Positions 23,169-32,057 are shown, counted from the stretch's first letter. The stretch is 64,000 bases of DNA from Cobetia sp. L2A1 (GCF_009796845.1 NZ_CP047025.1:1-64000), one strand, 5' to 3'. The notes: generated by a model from the letters alone, not told the origin. Numbers and translations: made by a program.

Positions 23169-23200
23169 TAAAAGCGCCGCACAATCGTGCGGCGCTTTTA
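23169..23200. terminator. Rho-independent terminator after waaA
   Basis: TAAAAGCGCCGCAC (23169-23182) pairs perfectly with GTGCGGCGCTTTTA (23187-23200) around AATC. A/T flanks on both strands make it bidirectional. Confidence 0.9.
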
Positions 23201-23248
23201 CGTTCCGGTTCACGTCCCGCCCTTGTGATGTCCTACATGCACGGTATT

Positions 23249-23286
23249 CACCACTTGATTGGCGCTCAAGCGCCAATCAAGTGGTG
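23249..23286. repeat. long perfect palindrome over the stop of the DeoR-type gene
   Basis: An 18-bp arm at 23249-23266 is repeated in reverse complement at 23269-23286 with only two bases between. It covers the stop codon (23277-23279) of the leftward regulator. No T-run follows, so it may be a Rho-independent-like pause, an mRNA-stabilising 3' hairpin or a protein site. Confidence 0.75.
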
Positions 23287-24068
23287 TGTGCAGGGCACTC
23301 AATCAACTCGGCTGCCACACCCCATTCGGGGTCCAGGCCATTCAGGCAATCCTGCGCGGCGGGATGGCGATTGCTGATCACCACATCGAAGTCGCTGAGT
23401 GGTGCGATAAAGGCAGGCCGTACCATTTCAAACTTGCGTGCATCGACGATCAGGAAACGCTGCATGGCGCTTTCCAGTGCCGCCTGCTTGGCAGCCACTT
23501 CATGAAAGTGGAAGCAGCTGACACCACGGCTGGCATGCACGCCCCCCGCTGAAATAAACGCCTTGTTGATACCGAGACGACGTATCGTCTCCGACATGTC
23601 GGTCGCGGTAAAGGACTGGGTGGCGGAATGAAATAGACCGCCGAGCATGACCAATCGAACGCCGGGTAGATGGCCAACCGCATTGGCGACATTCAGCGCA
23701 CAGGTCACGAGTGTCAGCGTCTGCTGGCGGTTCAGCGCCGCTGCCAAATGGACCAGCGTCGTGCCGCAATCGACATACAGCGTGTCGCCATCTTTGATAT
23801 GACTCGCCAGTCGCTGGCATAGCGCTTGCTTTATGGGAGCACTGGCATCGATTTCACGATCCAGGCGATAGACGCTACCGGCGGATGCCTCGGCCAGTAG
23901 CAGGCGGCCGCCAAGGATCTCCAACAGGCCGTTGCTGTGGGCCACATCACGGCGAATGGTCATCTCCGAGACACCACATGACTGTGCTGCGTCACTCAGT
24001 GGTAGAGGGCTACCTTCACGCAGGATGGCCTGCAGACGATCGAGGCGTACAGCGCTGTGATTGTTCAT
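23277..24068 (-). CDS. DeoR-family transcriptional regulator
   Basis: A 263-residue repressor-type protein: an N-terminal DeoR helix-turn-helix (DRLQAILREG, SLPLSDAAQSCGVSEMTIRRDV), then the sugar-phosphate-sensing domain with YVDCGTTLVHLAAAL and FISAGGVHASRGVSCFHFHE. ATG 24068 is chosen because AAGGA precedes it and the HTH begins as in the family; upstream codons are non-homologous. It diverges from nupC over 325 bases, so it likely controls nucleoside uptake in response to a (deoxy)ribose phosphate; that link is contextual. Confidence 0.9.
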   Translation of the reverse strand: MNNHSAVRLDRLQAILREGSPLPLSDAAQSCGVSEMTIRRDVAHSNGLLEILGGRLLLAEASAGSVYRLDREIDASAPIKQALCQRLASHIKDGDTLYVDCGTTLVHLAAALNRQQTLTLVTCALNVANAVGHLPGVRLVMLGGLFHSATQSFTATDMSETIRRLGINKAFISAGGVHASRGVSCFHFHEVAAKQAALESAMQRFLIVDARKFEMVRPAFIAPLSDFDVVISNRHPAAQDCLNGLDPEWGVAAELIECPAHTT

Positions 24069-24236
24069 GCGGCAGTGTCCTTTTTTGCCGATAACGATGA
24101 TGAAGCGTTGGCCGAAGCGTGGCGCTGTCGAGTCACGCATTGAGACATGCAGAGAGGATAAACCACTGACATGCGGGGAGAACCTGTAAACCCAAGACAA
24201 GGTTCTCACGAAGACGCTGCATGGCAAGGCACAACG

Positions 24237-24286
24237 TGTTCAAACGTACGTATTGACTATTTGGTCAGTATGTGACTTTTTGAACA
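24237..24286. promoter_or_regulatory. candidate operator region between the DeoR-type gene and nupC
   Basis: TGTTCAAA at 24237-24244 and its exact reverse complement TTTGAACA at 24279-24286 flank a second inverted pair, TGAC-N6-GTCA at 24253-24266. The half-site resembles the DeoR half-site TGTTAGAA of E. coli. TGTGACTTTTTGAACA at 24271-24286 is also a weak CRP-like match. The rest of the 24069-24393 gap shows no gene. Confidence 0.4.
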
Positions 24287-24393
24287 TGTTGAGAATGCAG
24301 ACTAACACTGACATCCGTTGAGATAATGCGTGGCAGATGTCGTACTGCATAGCATTTCCCATAACAACCACAAGAACATTCAGGATCCTTCCA

Positions 24394-25662
24394 ATGAATC
24401 CCCTCATGAGTCTGGTCGGGATGGCATCGCTCATCCTCATCGCCGTGGCGTTGTCGTCGAATCGACGTGCCATTCGGCTTCGTACTGTGGGTGGCGCCTT
24501 TGCCATTCAGCTGATCATCGGTGCTTTCGTGCTCTACACATCCTTTGGCAAGGATGTCCTGGCGTCGGTCTCCGGTGCTGTCAGTCAGGTAGTCAACTAT
24601 GCCGATCAGGGCATCAGCTTCCTGTTTGGAAGCTTGGCAAACCCCGGCAGTGGTGTCGGCTTCATCTTCGCGATCAAGGTGCTGCCCATCATCATCTTCT
24701 TCTCGTCGCTGATCGCCGTTCTGTATTACCTCGGCATCATGCAGTGGGTGATACGTCTGCTGGGCGGTGGCTTGCAGCGCGTATTGGGCACCTCGCGAAC
24801 GGAATCACTGTCCGCGACCGCCAATATCTTCGTTGGGCAGACGGAAGCGCCGTTGGTGGTCAAGCCGTATCTGGCCAGCATGACGCGCTCGGAGCTATTC
24901 GCCGTGATGTGTGGTGGTCTGGCTTCGGTAGCGGGTTCCGTATTGGGTGGCTACGCAGCACTGGGCATTCCGATGGAATATCTGGTCGCAGCCTCTTTCA
25001 TGGCCGCACCGGGTGGCCTGCTGTTTGCCAAGCTGCTATTTCCAGAAACAGAAAAGCCGGATGACTCGATTGCAGTAGCAGATGCCTCGCTCCAGGATGA
25101 TGATGCCCCCTCCAATGTGTTGGATGCTGCGGCCTCTGGCGCCTCTTCCGGCCTGAAATTGGCGGCCAATGTCGGTGCCATGCTGCTGGCCTTCATTGCC
25201 TTGATCGGTCTGATCAACGGTATCCTCGGGGGTGTCGGTGGTTGGTTTGGCATGGACAGCTTGAGCCTCGACATGATTCTCGGCTGGTTGTTCTCGCCGC
25301 TAGCCTTCCTGCTGGGTGTGCCGTGGAGCGAAGCCACACTGGCCGGCTCCTTCATCGGTCAGAAGCTGGTCGTGAATGAGTTCGTTGCCTACATCAATCT
25401 CGCGCCCTATCTCAGCGGTGACACCCTTGTTGCAGCGACTGGGGCAATCATGACGCCCTACACCATGGCTGTGCTGTCCTTCGCGCTATGCGGGTTTGCC
25501 AATCTGTCCTCTATCGCCATTCTGCTAGGTGGTCTTGGCAGTCTGGCCCCGACACGGCGCAAGGAGATCGCGAGCCTGGGCCTCAAGGCAGTGTTGGCGG
25601 GGACATTATCGAATCTGATGTCAGCGGCGATCGCGGGCTTCTTTCTGGCACTGGCGGCCTGA
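24394..25662 (+). CDS. nupC: concentrative nucleoside transporter, NupC family
   Basis: Cation-coupled nucleoside importer of the inner membrane (CNT family). From ATG 24394 (AGGA nine bases upstream) the product is 422 residues with about eight to ten hydrophobic segments. Family signatures are [20 protein letters not shown], the following [14 protein letters not shown], and [12 protein letters not shown]. An acidic, Ser/Asp-rich cytoplasmic loop lies around residues 215-245. It stands between a DeoR-type regulator and a Tsx channel, giving a complete outer-to-inner-membrane nucleoside route. Confidence 0.95.
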   Translation: MNPLMSLVGMASLILIAVALSSNRRAIRLRTVGGAFAIQLIIGAFVLYTSFGKDVLASVSGAVSQVVNYADQGISFLFGSLANPGSGVGFIFAIKVLPIIIFFSSLIAVLYYLGIMQWVIRLLGGGLQRVLGTSRTESLSATANIFVGQTEAPLVVKPYLASMTRSELFAVMCGGLASVAGSVLGGYAALGIPMEYLVAASFMAAPGGLLFAKLLFPETEKPDDSIAVADASLQDDDAPSNVLDAAASGASSGLKLAANVGAMLLAFIALIGLINGILGGVGGWFGMDSLSLDMILGWLFSPLAFLLGVPWSEATLAGSFIGQKLVVNEFVAYINLAPYLSGDTLVAATGAIMTPYTMAVLSFALCGFANLSSIAILLGGLGSLAPTRRKEIASLGLKAVLAGTLSNLMSAAIAGFFLALAA

Positions 25663-25734
25663 CCGCCAGGCTGCCGTCCATGTCCCCCGAGGATGGACGG
25701 CAGCTGGGGAGAAGGGCGTGCTGGTCAACAGAGA

Positions 25735-25750
25735 TGTGAAATCACTCACA
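25735..25750. promoter_or_regulatory. CRP (cAMP receptor protein/Vfr) binding site
   Basis: TGTGAAATCACTCACA matches TGTGA-N6-TCACA exactly in both half-sites. It lies 210 bases before tsx in the nupC-tsx gap. In E. coli, tsx is activated by CRP, so the placement is sensible. Confidence 0.65.
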
Positions 25751-25959
25751 TTTTCTGTGCTGGCGAGCTGTTGATTCCCCAAACGTCGGTCTGTCGCTTT
25801 TGCGAGGAAGTGCTAACATCGCCGCCTTTCCAGATTGGGCCTGGCGAATATTTCCCCCTTCGCATGCTCGGACAGATTGATAGTGACAAGACCCGCTCAG
25901 CGGGCAATAACCACAACAATTGTGAACAGTCGAACTCTTAAAGACAGGATCATTTCGCG

Positions 25960-26829
25960 ATGACTATGCTCAAGACCGTTGCAGCCAGCGCTCTGGCTGC
26001 CACTACCCTCCTGACCGCTGCCGCGCCAGCGCAGGCCACCGATTTCAACGGCGATATCCACGCCAATGATTACAAGTGGCTGACCTTCAACCTGATGCGC
26101 AGCGAAGATAATCGTCTGCCCTACCGCAATAGCGAAGATACCTATCTGGAAATGGAATTCGGTGGCCGCTCGGGCATCGTGGACCTCTACGGCTATGTCG
26201 ATTTCTTCGACATCTTCGATGATGGATCCGATGACCAGAGTGGCAACGATAATTTCTTCGCCAAGCTGGCCCCACGTTTCTCATTGGACGCCATGACTGG
26301 CTATGACCTGTCATTCGGCCCTGTTCAGGAGTTGTATATCGCTACCGTCACCAATATCGGTGATAACGCGAGAGATGAGAATGGTGTGGGAAGTGGCCTA
26401 TGGGAGCACTATGTCGGTCTGGGCAGCGATGTGCAGGTGCCTTGGTTCGGCAAGATGGGCTTCAATCTGTACGCGCGTTATGTGCGTGAGAACTACGGCG
26501 GTGAAGACGAGAAAAAGTGGGACGGCTATATGGCGTCCACCAACTGGTTCAAGCCGTTCGTCAACTTCGAGGATGGCAGCTTCATCGCCTATCAGGGTTA
26601 TCTGGATTACAAGTTTAAGGCCGACGAGGTGGGCGGCGCAGATGGTCGTAGCGTCAACAGCATGGAGTGGTTCAACGGCATCTATTATCACACCCAGCGA
26701 ATCGCACTCGGTTATGGCCTGAAGTACTACAACAACATGGCCTTCTTCACCGATGGCTCGACGGCGACCGGCGTTCGTCAGGACACCACTGGTTTCGGCA
26801 ACTACTTCAGCATCAACTATAAGTTCTGA
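25960..26829 (+). CDS. tsx: nucleoside-specific outer-membrane channel, Tsx/OmpK family
   Basis: A beta-barrel porin for nucleosides. The 289-residue precursor has a clear signal peptide (TMLKTVAASALAATTLLTA, cleavage after AQA near residue 26). The mature part has family features: DIHANDYKWLTFNLM, YLEMEFGGRSGIVDLYGYVD, and a C-terminal aromatic (NYKF) expected for barrel insertion. ACAGGA precedes the ATG. It follows nupC by 297 bases containing a CRP-type site, so it likely has its own promoter; a terminator follows. Confidence 0.93.
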   Translation: MTMLKTVAASALAATTLLTAAAPAQATDFNGDIHANDYKWLTFNLMRSEDNRLPYRNSEDTYLEMEFGGRSGIVDLYGYVDFFDIFDDGSDDQSGNDNFFAKLAPRFSLDAMTGYDLSFGPVQELYIATVTNIGDNARDENGVGSGLWEHYVGLGSDVQVPWFGKMGFNLYARYVRENYGGEDEKKWDGYMASTNWFKPFVNFEDGSFIAYQGYLDYKFKADEVGGADGRSVNSMEWFNGIYYHTQRIALGYGLKYYNNMAFFTDGSTATGVRQDTTGFGNYFSINYKF

Positions 26830-26870
26830 TCGCAGCGTCATGTTCTGATGATGCTATTGAATCAGTATGA

Positions 26871-26902
26871 AAAACGGGAAGCCCTATCGGGCTTCCCGTT
26901 TT
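26871..26902. terminator. Rho-independent terminator after tsx
   Basis: AAAACGGGAAGCCC (26871-26884) pairs with GGGCTTCCCGTTTT (26889-26902) around TATC, followed by further T. It can also serve the convergent gene on the left strand. Confidence 0.9.
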
Positions 26903-26960
26903 CTTTGCGTTTTACGTCCCACGAATGCCTTGCTGACGCGCGGGCGATACCAAGAGACAG

Positions 26961-27713
26961 CTAGCGGAATTCGACCTCAGTCACCTCGACACGTACCAAC
27001 TTGTGACTCCATTCTCCTTCGGGGACCGTGACGCGTACCTCGCGACTGTCACGTGTCTGGCTGGGGCGCAGATAGGTCTGCGGCAAGCGATACTCACCGA
27101 CCCACAGCGGTACCTCGCGCGTCGCCAGCAGGCGCCCATCATCAGCATAGAGGCGCAGCTTGGCCTGCACACCAATGATGCTCTGTCCCGCGGTATTGTC
27201 GAGCTCGAATCGCAGCACGGCCTCATCATCTTCCACGTTCACCTCGGCAAGGCGAGCCACCAGACCATCACGATGGCCTTCGCTCAATAACTGAGGGTTG
27301 GCCAGTGCACTGTCGTTAAGGCGCGAAGCGGGCTGAGCCTGTCTGGCACTCGATGAAACAGCGATGCTGTCTGACGAGTCGCCGCCACGACGGACTGATG
27401 CACTGTCGACAGGAGTACTACCGACAGAGGCGCTACCGACAGGTGCAACGGCCGCAGTGACCGGAATGGCCGCCGAGGTTGGTATCGTGTTGCCGGAGGT
27501 GACTTGCGACGCTGCGGTATCGGGCGCATCCAGCTGGTATTCCCAGCTGTGGTCTGGCTTGAGCAGTACCTTGACGCCATTAGCGAGTGTCACGGTGACT
27601 GGCGTACTGATGGGCAGATTGCAGTCGGCCATCAGTGCTGGGCTCATTACTGCACTGGCCAGCAGTGCCAGCTTCGCCATGCGCATGCTGCGTTTGAGAA
27701 GCGAAGTCATCAT
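26961..27713 (-). CDS. secreted protein, DUF3157-like
   Basis: Function unknown. From ATG 27713 (AAGGAG upstream) the protein has 250 residues: a signal peptide (MAKLALLASAVMSPALMA, cleavage before DCN near residue 30), then TVTLANGVKVLLKPDHSWEYQ, which resembles DUF3157, a Ser/Ala/Thr-rich linker (about 60-130), and a C-terminal beta-rich domain (VNVEDDEAVLRFELDN ... KLVRVEVTEVEFR) like a periplasmic Ig-type module. Its start is ten bases after the rpiA stop, so they are probably cotranscribed, though no functional link is evident. Confidence 0.82.
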   Translation of the reverse strand: MMTSLLKRSMRMAKLALLASAVMSPALMADCNLPISTPVTVTLANGVKVLLKPDHSWEYQLDAPDTAASQVTSGNTIPTSAAIPVTAAVAPVGSASVGSTPVDSASVRRGGDSSDSIAVSSSARQAQPASRLNDSALANPQLLSEGHRDGLVARLAEVNVEDDEAVLRFELDNTAGQSIIGVQAKLRLYADDGRLLATREVPLWVGEYRLPQTYLRPSQTRDSREVRVTVPEGEWSHKLVRVEVTEVEFR

Positions 27714-27723
27714 GCGAGTCTCC

Positions 27724-28395
27724 TTAGGCAGTGATGCGCTCGACACCGTTTTCGCGCCCTACGAGCAGCACGTCAGCGCCGCGCGCGGCAAACAGGCCAT
27801 TGGTGACGACACCGACGATGGCATTGATGCGTGCTTCCATGGCGATCGGATCTTCGATGAGGAAGTTGTAGCAGTCGAGGATACGGTTACCGTTGTCAGT
27901 CAGCACACCATCACGGTAGACCGGATCAGCGCCCAGCTTGACCAGTTCACGCGCGACATAAGAGCGCGCCATCGGGATGACCTCGACCGGCAGTGGGAAG
28001 CCACCGAGAATATCGACCTGCTTGGAGCCATCGGCGATGCAGACAAAGCGTTCGGCACAGGCGGCAACGATTTTCTCGCGAGTCAGTGCTGCGCCGCCGC
28101 CCTTGATCATCGCCAGGCGAGGATCAATCTCGTCAGCCCCATCGACATAGACCGGCACCGTGCCGACATGGTTGAGCTCGAAGACATCAATGCCGTGGCT
28201 TTTCAGACGCTGAGCCGTGGCTTCGGAACTGGCGACGGCACCGGCGAAGTCATGGCGCACTTCGGCCAAGGCATCGATGAACAGGTTGGCAGTAGAGCCA
28301 GTACCGACGCCAATGATGGTGTCGCGGTTCAGCAGCGGGCGAATCTCGTCAAGGGCAGCGCGGGCCACGGCCTGCTTCAGCTCATCCTGGGTCAT
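27724..28395 (-). CDS. rpiA: ribose-5-phosphate isomerase A
   Basis: RpiA interconverts ribose 5-phosphate and ribulose 5-phosphate in the pentose phosphate pathway. The 223-residue protein shows [45 protein letters not shown] with the catalytic Asp-x-Ala-Asp-Glu and Lys, and [13 protein letters not shown]. It diverges from ilvA. A perfect TATAAT on the minus strand (28508-28513) is a candidate -10 element, without a good -35. Confidence 0.96.
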   Translation of the reverse strand: MTQDELKQAVARAALDEIRPLLNRDTIIGVGTGSTANLFIDALAEVRHDFAGAVASSEATAQRLKSHGIDVFELNHVGTVPVYVDGADEIDPRLAMIKGGGAALTREKIVAACAERFVCIADGSKQVDILGGFPLPVEVIPMARSYVARELVKLGADPVYRDGVLTDNGNRILDCYNFLIEDPIAMEARINAIVGVVTNGLFAARGADVLLVGRENGVERITA

Positions 28396-28622
28396 GTCAT
28401 ACCTCGGGTTGGTGGAGATGGATCAGTCGGCATCAACGGCGTAGCAGGGCAGCGACGTACCATCACCTTGCATGATGAACACGTAGCGCAACGCCAGAAA
28501 ACACCACATTATAACGGTAAACGTCACGATGGCGCTGGACGCTCTCGCTAGCGGTCTGATAACAATGGGGGTTAGGTCGTGCCTATGCGGCCCACGCTGT
28601 GACACATCAGGATATTTCTATA

Positions 28623-30137
28623 ATGCTCGAACACTACGTCAAGAAGATCCTGTCGGCTCGTGTTTACGAAGCCGCTCATGAAACACCGCTCTCGCCGGCA
28701 CCTTTGCTATCCCGCCGTTTCGGCAACAATATCTTCATCAAGCGGGAAGATCTGCAGCCCGTCTATTCCTTCAAGATTCGTGGCGCTTACAACAAGATGG
28801 CCATGCTGACAGAAGAGCAGAAGGCCTGTGGCGTGATTGCAGCATCGGCGGGCAACCATGCCCAGGGCCTGGCGATGGCGGCCAAGCTGATGGGCGTCAA
28901 GGCTGTCATCGTGATGCCGCGCGTCACACCCGAGATCAAGGTGCAGGCGGTGCGTGAACGTGGTGCCCGTGTCATTCTAAAGGGTGATGCTTTCCCTGAG
29001 GCGTTGGCGCACGCGCGCACGCTCATTGATGAGCATGGCTATACCTTCATTCCGCCCTTTGACGACCCCGATGTGATCGCCGGCCAGGGGACGGTGGGCA
29101 TGGAGATTCTGCGTCAGCATCCCGGTCATATCGACGCGATTTTCGTACCGGTCGGTGGCGGCGGTTTGATTGCTGGCATCGCAGCCTATGCGAAGTATCT
29201 GCGTCCTGACATTCGCATCATTGGTGTCGAGGCGGAAGATGCCGCCTGCCTGAAAGCCGCGATGGAAGCGGGCGAACGTGTCATTCTGGATCAGGTGGGT
29301 GTCTTTGCAGAAGGTGTCGCGGTCGCCCAGATTGGCGAGGCGCCGTTCGAGATCATCCGCCACACCGTGGATGACGTGATTACCGTCAACACTGACGAGA
29401 TATGTGCGGCGGTCAAGGACATCTTCGAGGATACGCGTGCTGTCTCCGAAACCAGCGGTGCGCTTTCACTGGCCGGCCTCAAGAAGTACGTGCAGCAGAC
29501 GGGAGTAGAAGGCCAGACGCTGATCTGCATCAACTCCGGTGCCAATACCAACTTTGATCGTCTGCAGCATATTGCCGAGCGCACCGAACTGGGCGAGCAG
29601 CGCGAGGCCATTCTCGCAGTGACGCTGCCGGAGCGCCCGGGCGCCTACAAGCAGTTCTGTAAAGTGATCGGCAAGCGGATGGTGACCGAGTTCAACTACC
29701 GCTATGCCAACCCTGACGAAGCGCATGTCTTTGTCGGCGTGCAGGTCAAACCGGGTGGCGAAGACCGTGCTGCAGTCGTCGCGAAGCTGCGTGAGTCAGG
29801 TTATGCGGTCGAGGATTTGACCGATAACGAATTGGCCAAGTTGCATACTCGCCATCTGGTCGGCGGCCGTACCTCAAGCACCTTGCCGGAAGAGGTCTAT
29901 CGTTTTGAATTCCCGGAGCGTCCGGGAGCGTTGATGAACTTCCTGACCCACTTGCCGGCAGATTGGAATATTTCGCTATTCCATTATCGTAATCATGGTG
30001 CTTCACATGGCCGTGTTCTGATTGGCATGCAGGTGCCAGACGGAGATCGCGAGCGGGTGGAGGAATACTTTACCGAGATTGGGTATCGCTTCTGGAAAGA
30101 GAGCGATAATCCCGCTTATCGCTTGTTCCTTGCGTAA
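28623..30137 (+). CDS. ilvA: threonine deaminase (biosynthetic)
   Basis: IlvA converts threonine to 2-oxobutyrate, the first step to isoleucine. The 504-residue PLP enzyme starts MLEHYVKKILSARVYEAA at ATG 28623 (AGGA upstream); the PLP lysine is Lys51 in SFKIRGAYNKM, and GGGGLIAGIAAYAK binds the cofactor phosphate. The C-terminal third holds two ACT-like regulatory domains (LPERPGAYKQFCKVIG; FPERPGALMNFLTHL), typical of isoleucine-inhibited enzymes. Divergent from rpiA; a terminator follows. Confidence 0.97.
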   Translation: MLEHYVKKILSARVYEAAHETPLSPAPLLSRRFGNNIFIKREDLQPVYSFKIRGAYNKMAMLTEEQKACGVIAASAGNHAQGLAMAAKLMGVKAVIVMPRVTPEIKVQAVRERGARVILKGDAFPEALAHARTLIDEHGYTFIPPFDDPDVIAGQGTVGMEILRQHPGHIDAIFVPVGGGGLIAGIAAYAKYLRPDIRIIGVEAEDAACLKAAMEAGERVILDQVGVFAEGVAVAQIGEAPFEIIRHTVDDVITVNTDEICAAVKDIFEDTRAVSETSGALSLAGLKKYVQQTGVEGQTLICINSGANTNFDRLQHIAERTELGEQREAILAVTLPERPGAYKQFCKVIGKRMVTEFNYRYANPDEAHVFVGVQVKPGGEDRAAVVAKLRESGYAVEDLTDNELAKLHTRHLVGGRTSSTLPEEVYRFEFPERPGALMNFLTHLPADWNISLFHYRNHGASHGRVLIGMQVPDGDRERVEEYFTEIGYRFWKESDNPAYRLFLA

Positions 30138-30191
30138 GTATTCTGTCCTGAGTGGTAATGACCTGGCCATGATTGGCTAAACCCCACGACA

Positions 30192-30231
30192 AAAAAGCCC
30201 CTGTTCTCTTTTGGGGAGGCAGGGGCTTTTT
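30192..30231 (+). terminator. Rho-independent terminator after ilvA
   Basis: AAAAAGCCCCTG (30192-30203) pairs with CAGGGGCTTTTT (30220-30231). The remainder of the gap up to 30488 shows no convincing gene; the short reading frame there has no ribosome site or family features. Confidence 0.9.
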
Positions 30232-30488
30232 CATGCGAGTTCGTCAGTAATGGCGCGGAAAATCCTGTTGTAATCAGCGGGAGTGATAAAGAACAGTGTT
30301 TTTTCTTCAGCCCTTGCCAGCATTGGCTGTTGCATGCAGAAGGCAGCGTGGAAAAACGTTCATTCAAACGGTCGCTTGGCGATTGTCATGCTGGGATCAG
30401 ATGCCTATCATCTGGGCACTGTCAGGATGACAGTCATCGACAACCGTCACGCGAAAGCCACTGACGATATAAAAAGAAGTCCGCTCTC

Positions 30489-30584
30489 ATGAAACGTAAG
30501 CCCGACCTGGTCATGGCCCTGGTATTTATCTTCGGGATTGGTGTTGTCGCGACTGGCTACGCCCAGACTGTGATGGGTTCCTGA
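30489..30584 (+). CDS. 31-residue single-span membrane peptide
   Basis: A very short gene: ATG 30489 to TGA 30582-30584, encoding 31 residues. It starts MKRKPDLVMALVFIFGIGVV, i.e. a basic N-terminus followed by a hydrophobic helix (about residues 7-24), and ends TGYAQTVMGS. The form suggests an inner-membrane small protein with the N-terminus inside. AAGAAG lies about ten bases upstream. I have an impression of similar short proteins in related gammaproteobacteria but cannot verify it. It stands between ilvA and ygfA, transcribed toward ygfA. Confidence 0.6.
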   Translation: MKRKPDLVMALVFIFGIGVVATGYAQTVMGS

Positions 30585-30700
30585 ATCCTGCGCTGCCGCC
30601 TCTCTGGCGGCAGTGGTGTTTCGGTGATAGTGCTTTAGAACGGTGTTACCTACCCGTGCTTTACTCTCTCGCTTTCTGCCATATCCTTTCTGAATTGAGC

Positions 30701-31414
30701 TCAACTGGATGGCCGAACTATCTCACGATCACTCACGATCGCGTCCAGTGGCACATCCCATGACTGCACCGGCAAGGTCGGTACCTTCTGACAATGATGC
30801 GCCAGCCCGATCAATTGTGGCCGCGGCCCTGGCCGCCGAGTGAAAGCGAAGCTGCGATCATAGAAGCCACCGCCCATCCCGATGCGTGCACCGCCAGCAT
30901 CGAAGCCGACTAACGGCATCAGCACCACATCCAGCGCCCATGCCGGTAGTCGGCGACGTTTGTGTGCGCCAAAACGCGTATCAGGCTCAGCGATACCGAA
31001 GCGATTCCTTACTAATGGTGTGCTGCTGTCATAGCGCACAAACCACAGTGAATTCTCTGCGAAAGGGCGTAATACCGGCAGGTAGACATGTGCGCCACGT
31101 CGTATCAGCCACTGACAGAGAAGCGTCGCGTCCATCTCGCCATCGTTAGGCAGGTAAAGGGCAACGGCCCGTGCGCGCATCAGTTCAGGCAGGCGTCTCA
31201 GCTGGCGGAAGAGTGCGTGTTCCGCGCTACGACGTTCGCGCAGCGATAGATGGCGGCGTCGTTGGCGTAGTACTCGACGCAACGCGCGACGATCAGCATC
31301 GGGATGACTCAGCTCCGCTGGCAAGGGCCAGAGAGTCGTGTCGAATGCAGAAGAGGAAAGAGAGGGCGAGCAGTGGCTCGCAGGTGCAGCGTATACCGCT
31401 GGGGGTTTGCGCAT
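30701..31414 (-). CDS. ygfA: 5-formyltetrahydrofolate cyclo-ligase
   Basis: This enzyme turns 5-formyl-THF into 5,10-methenyl-THF with ATP. The 237-residue product (ATG 31414) has the family motifs LYLPNDGEMDATLL, the Arg-rich N-terminal segment ALRRVLRQRRRHLS, and the C-terminal phosphate site GMGGGFYDRSFAF. It directly follows 6S RNA on the same strand, the conserved ssrS-ygfA arrangement, so it is probably expressed as part of the 6S RNA transcript. A hairpin overlaps its start (31414-31436). The first 35 residues are poorly conserved, so the start could be further in. Confidence 0.92.
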   Translation of the reverse strand: MRKPPAVYAAPASHCSPSLSSSAFDTTLWPLPAELSHPDADRRALRRVLRQRRRHLSLRERRSAEHALFRQLRRLPELMRARAVALYLPNDGEMDATLLCQWLIRRGAHVYLPVLRPFAENSLWFVRYDSSTPLVRNRFGIAEPDTRFGAHKRRRLPAWALDVVLMPLVGFDAGGARIGMGGGFYDRSFAFTRRPGPRPQLIGLAHHCQKVPTLPVQSWDVPLDAIVSDREIVRPSS

Positions 31415-31436
31415 GCCTGACAACCTCCGTCAGGCA
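31414..31436 (-). promoter_or_regulatory. hairpin displaying the ygfA ribosome-binding site
   Basis: On the minus strand TGCCTGAC and GTCAGGCA form a perfect 8-bp stem around GGAGGTT, which is a strong Shine-Dalgarno sequence. The last stem base is the A of the ygfA ATG. The structure starts one base after the mature 6S RNA end. Confidence 0.6.
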
Positions 31437-31437
31437 G

Positions 31438-31616
31438 GGTTCTCCAAGATGCCGTTGTTACCGGGGGCCCTGAACCTAGCGGTTCAAGGTGGGTAGTCCC
31501 GCGCAACACATTAGGCGTTCCGACGCACGGACATGCACACAGCGCTGCACAGTGGACTCCCTGGGAATAGCTTATAAGCTCGAGGGACATCGGCAACTGA
31601 CGTACACCCCAGAGAA
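31438..31616 (-). ncRNA. ssrS: 6S RNA
   Basis: 6S RNA binds the housekeeping RNA polymerase holoenzyme and mimics an open promoter. On the minus strand the about 179-nt sequence begins TTCTCTGGGGTGT and ends GGCATCTTGGAGAACC, whose ends pair as the closing stem. The signature CACCTTGAACC, followed by GGTTCAGGG, lies near the 3' end exactly as in E. coli SsrS. The order zapA-ssrS-ygfA is the conserved gammaproteobacterial one. Ends are estimated from the closing stem and may be off by a few bases. Confidence 0.93.
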
Positions 31617-31623
31617 CCCCTTC

Positions 31624-31652
31624 AGTCTACCAAACCCCGCCTGCTGGCCCAA
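31624..31652 (-). promoter_or_regulatory. predicted sigma-70 promoter of 6S RNA
   Basis: Minus-strand TTGGGC (31647-31652), a 17-base spacer and TAGACT (31624-31629) lie at the right distance from the 6S 5' end at about 31616. Confidence 0.6.
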
Positions 31653-31739
31653 GGACTAATCCTGCCCAGACTATTCTGGCCTTTATGAAAATCAGCTATT
31701 TGATTCTGAAGAGTTTTTTCGTTCAGCAACGCGCTGAGC

Positions 31740-32057
31740 TTAGTCCGCAGGCAGCTGACTAAGGGCGGCATCGAGCTGACGGTCGAGCGCGGAAAGGCGT
31801 GTCTCAAAGTCATTTTGCAGCGCACGCTCACTGTCACGACTATTGATCAGCTCGTGAGAGATGTTGAGTGCTGCCATCAACGCGACCTTGTCGGCACTGA
31901 TGGTATTGCCACGTTGCTGGATGCCCTGCATGGCGAGATCCAGGTAGGCCGCCGCACGGGTCAGGCCATCTTCCTCTCCGGGCTGACAGCTGATGGTATA
32001 GCTGCGGCCGAGCAGGCTGATCTCGGTGGTATTGCGGGGCTTGGCGGGTTCGCTCAT
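31740..32057 (-). CDS. zapA: cell division protein ZapA
   Basis: ZapA bundles FtsZ filaments at midcell. The 105-residue protein from ATG 32057 (GAGAGGA upstream) has EISLLGRSYTISCQPGEED at the N-terminus, YLDLAMQGIQQRG, and a C-terminal helical region (ALMAALNISHELINS ... RLSALDRQLDAAL) that forms the coiled coil. A longer upstream start is not supported. It lies ahead of 6S RNA and is driven by a good promoter at 32191-32219. Confidence 0.93.
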   Translation of the reverse strand: MSEPAKPRNTTEISLLGRSYTISCQPGEEDGLTRAAAYLDLAMQGIQQRGNTISADKVALMAALNISHELINSRDSERALQNDFETRLSALDRQLDAALSQLPAD

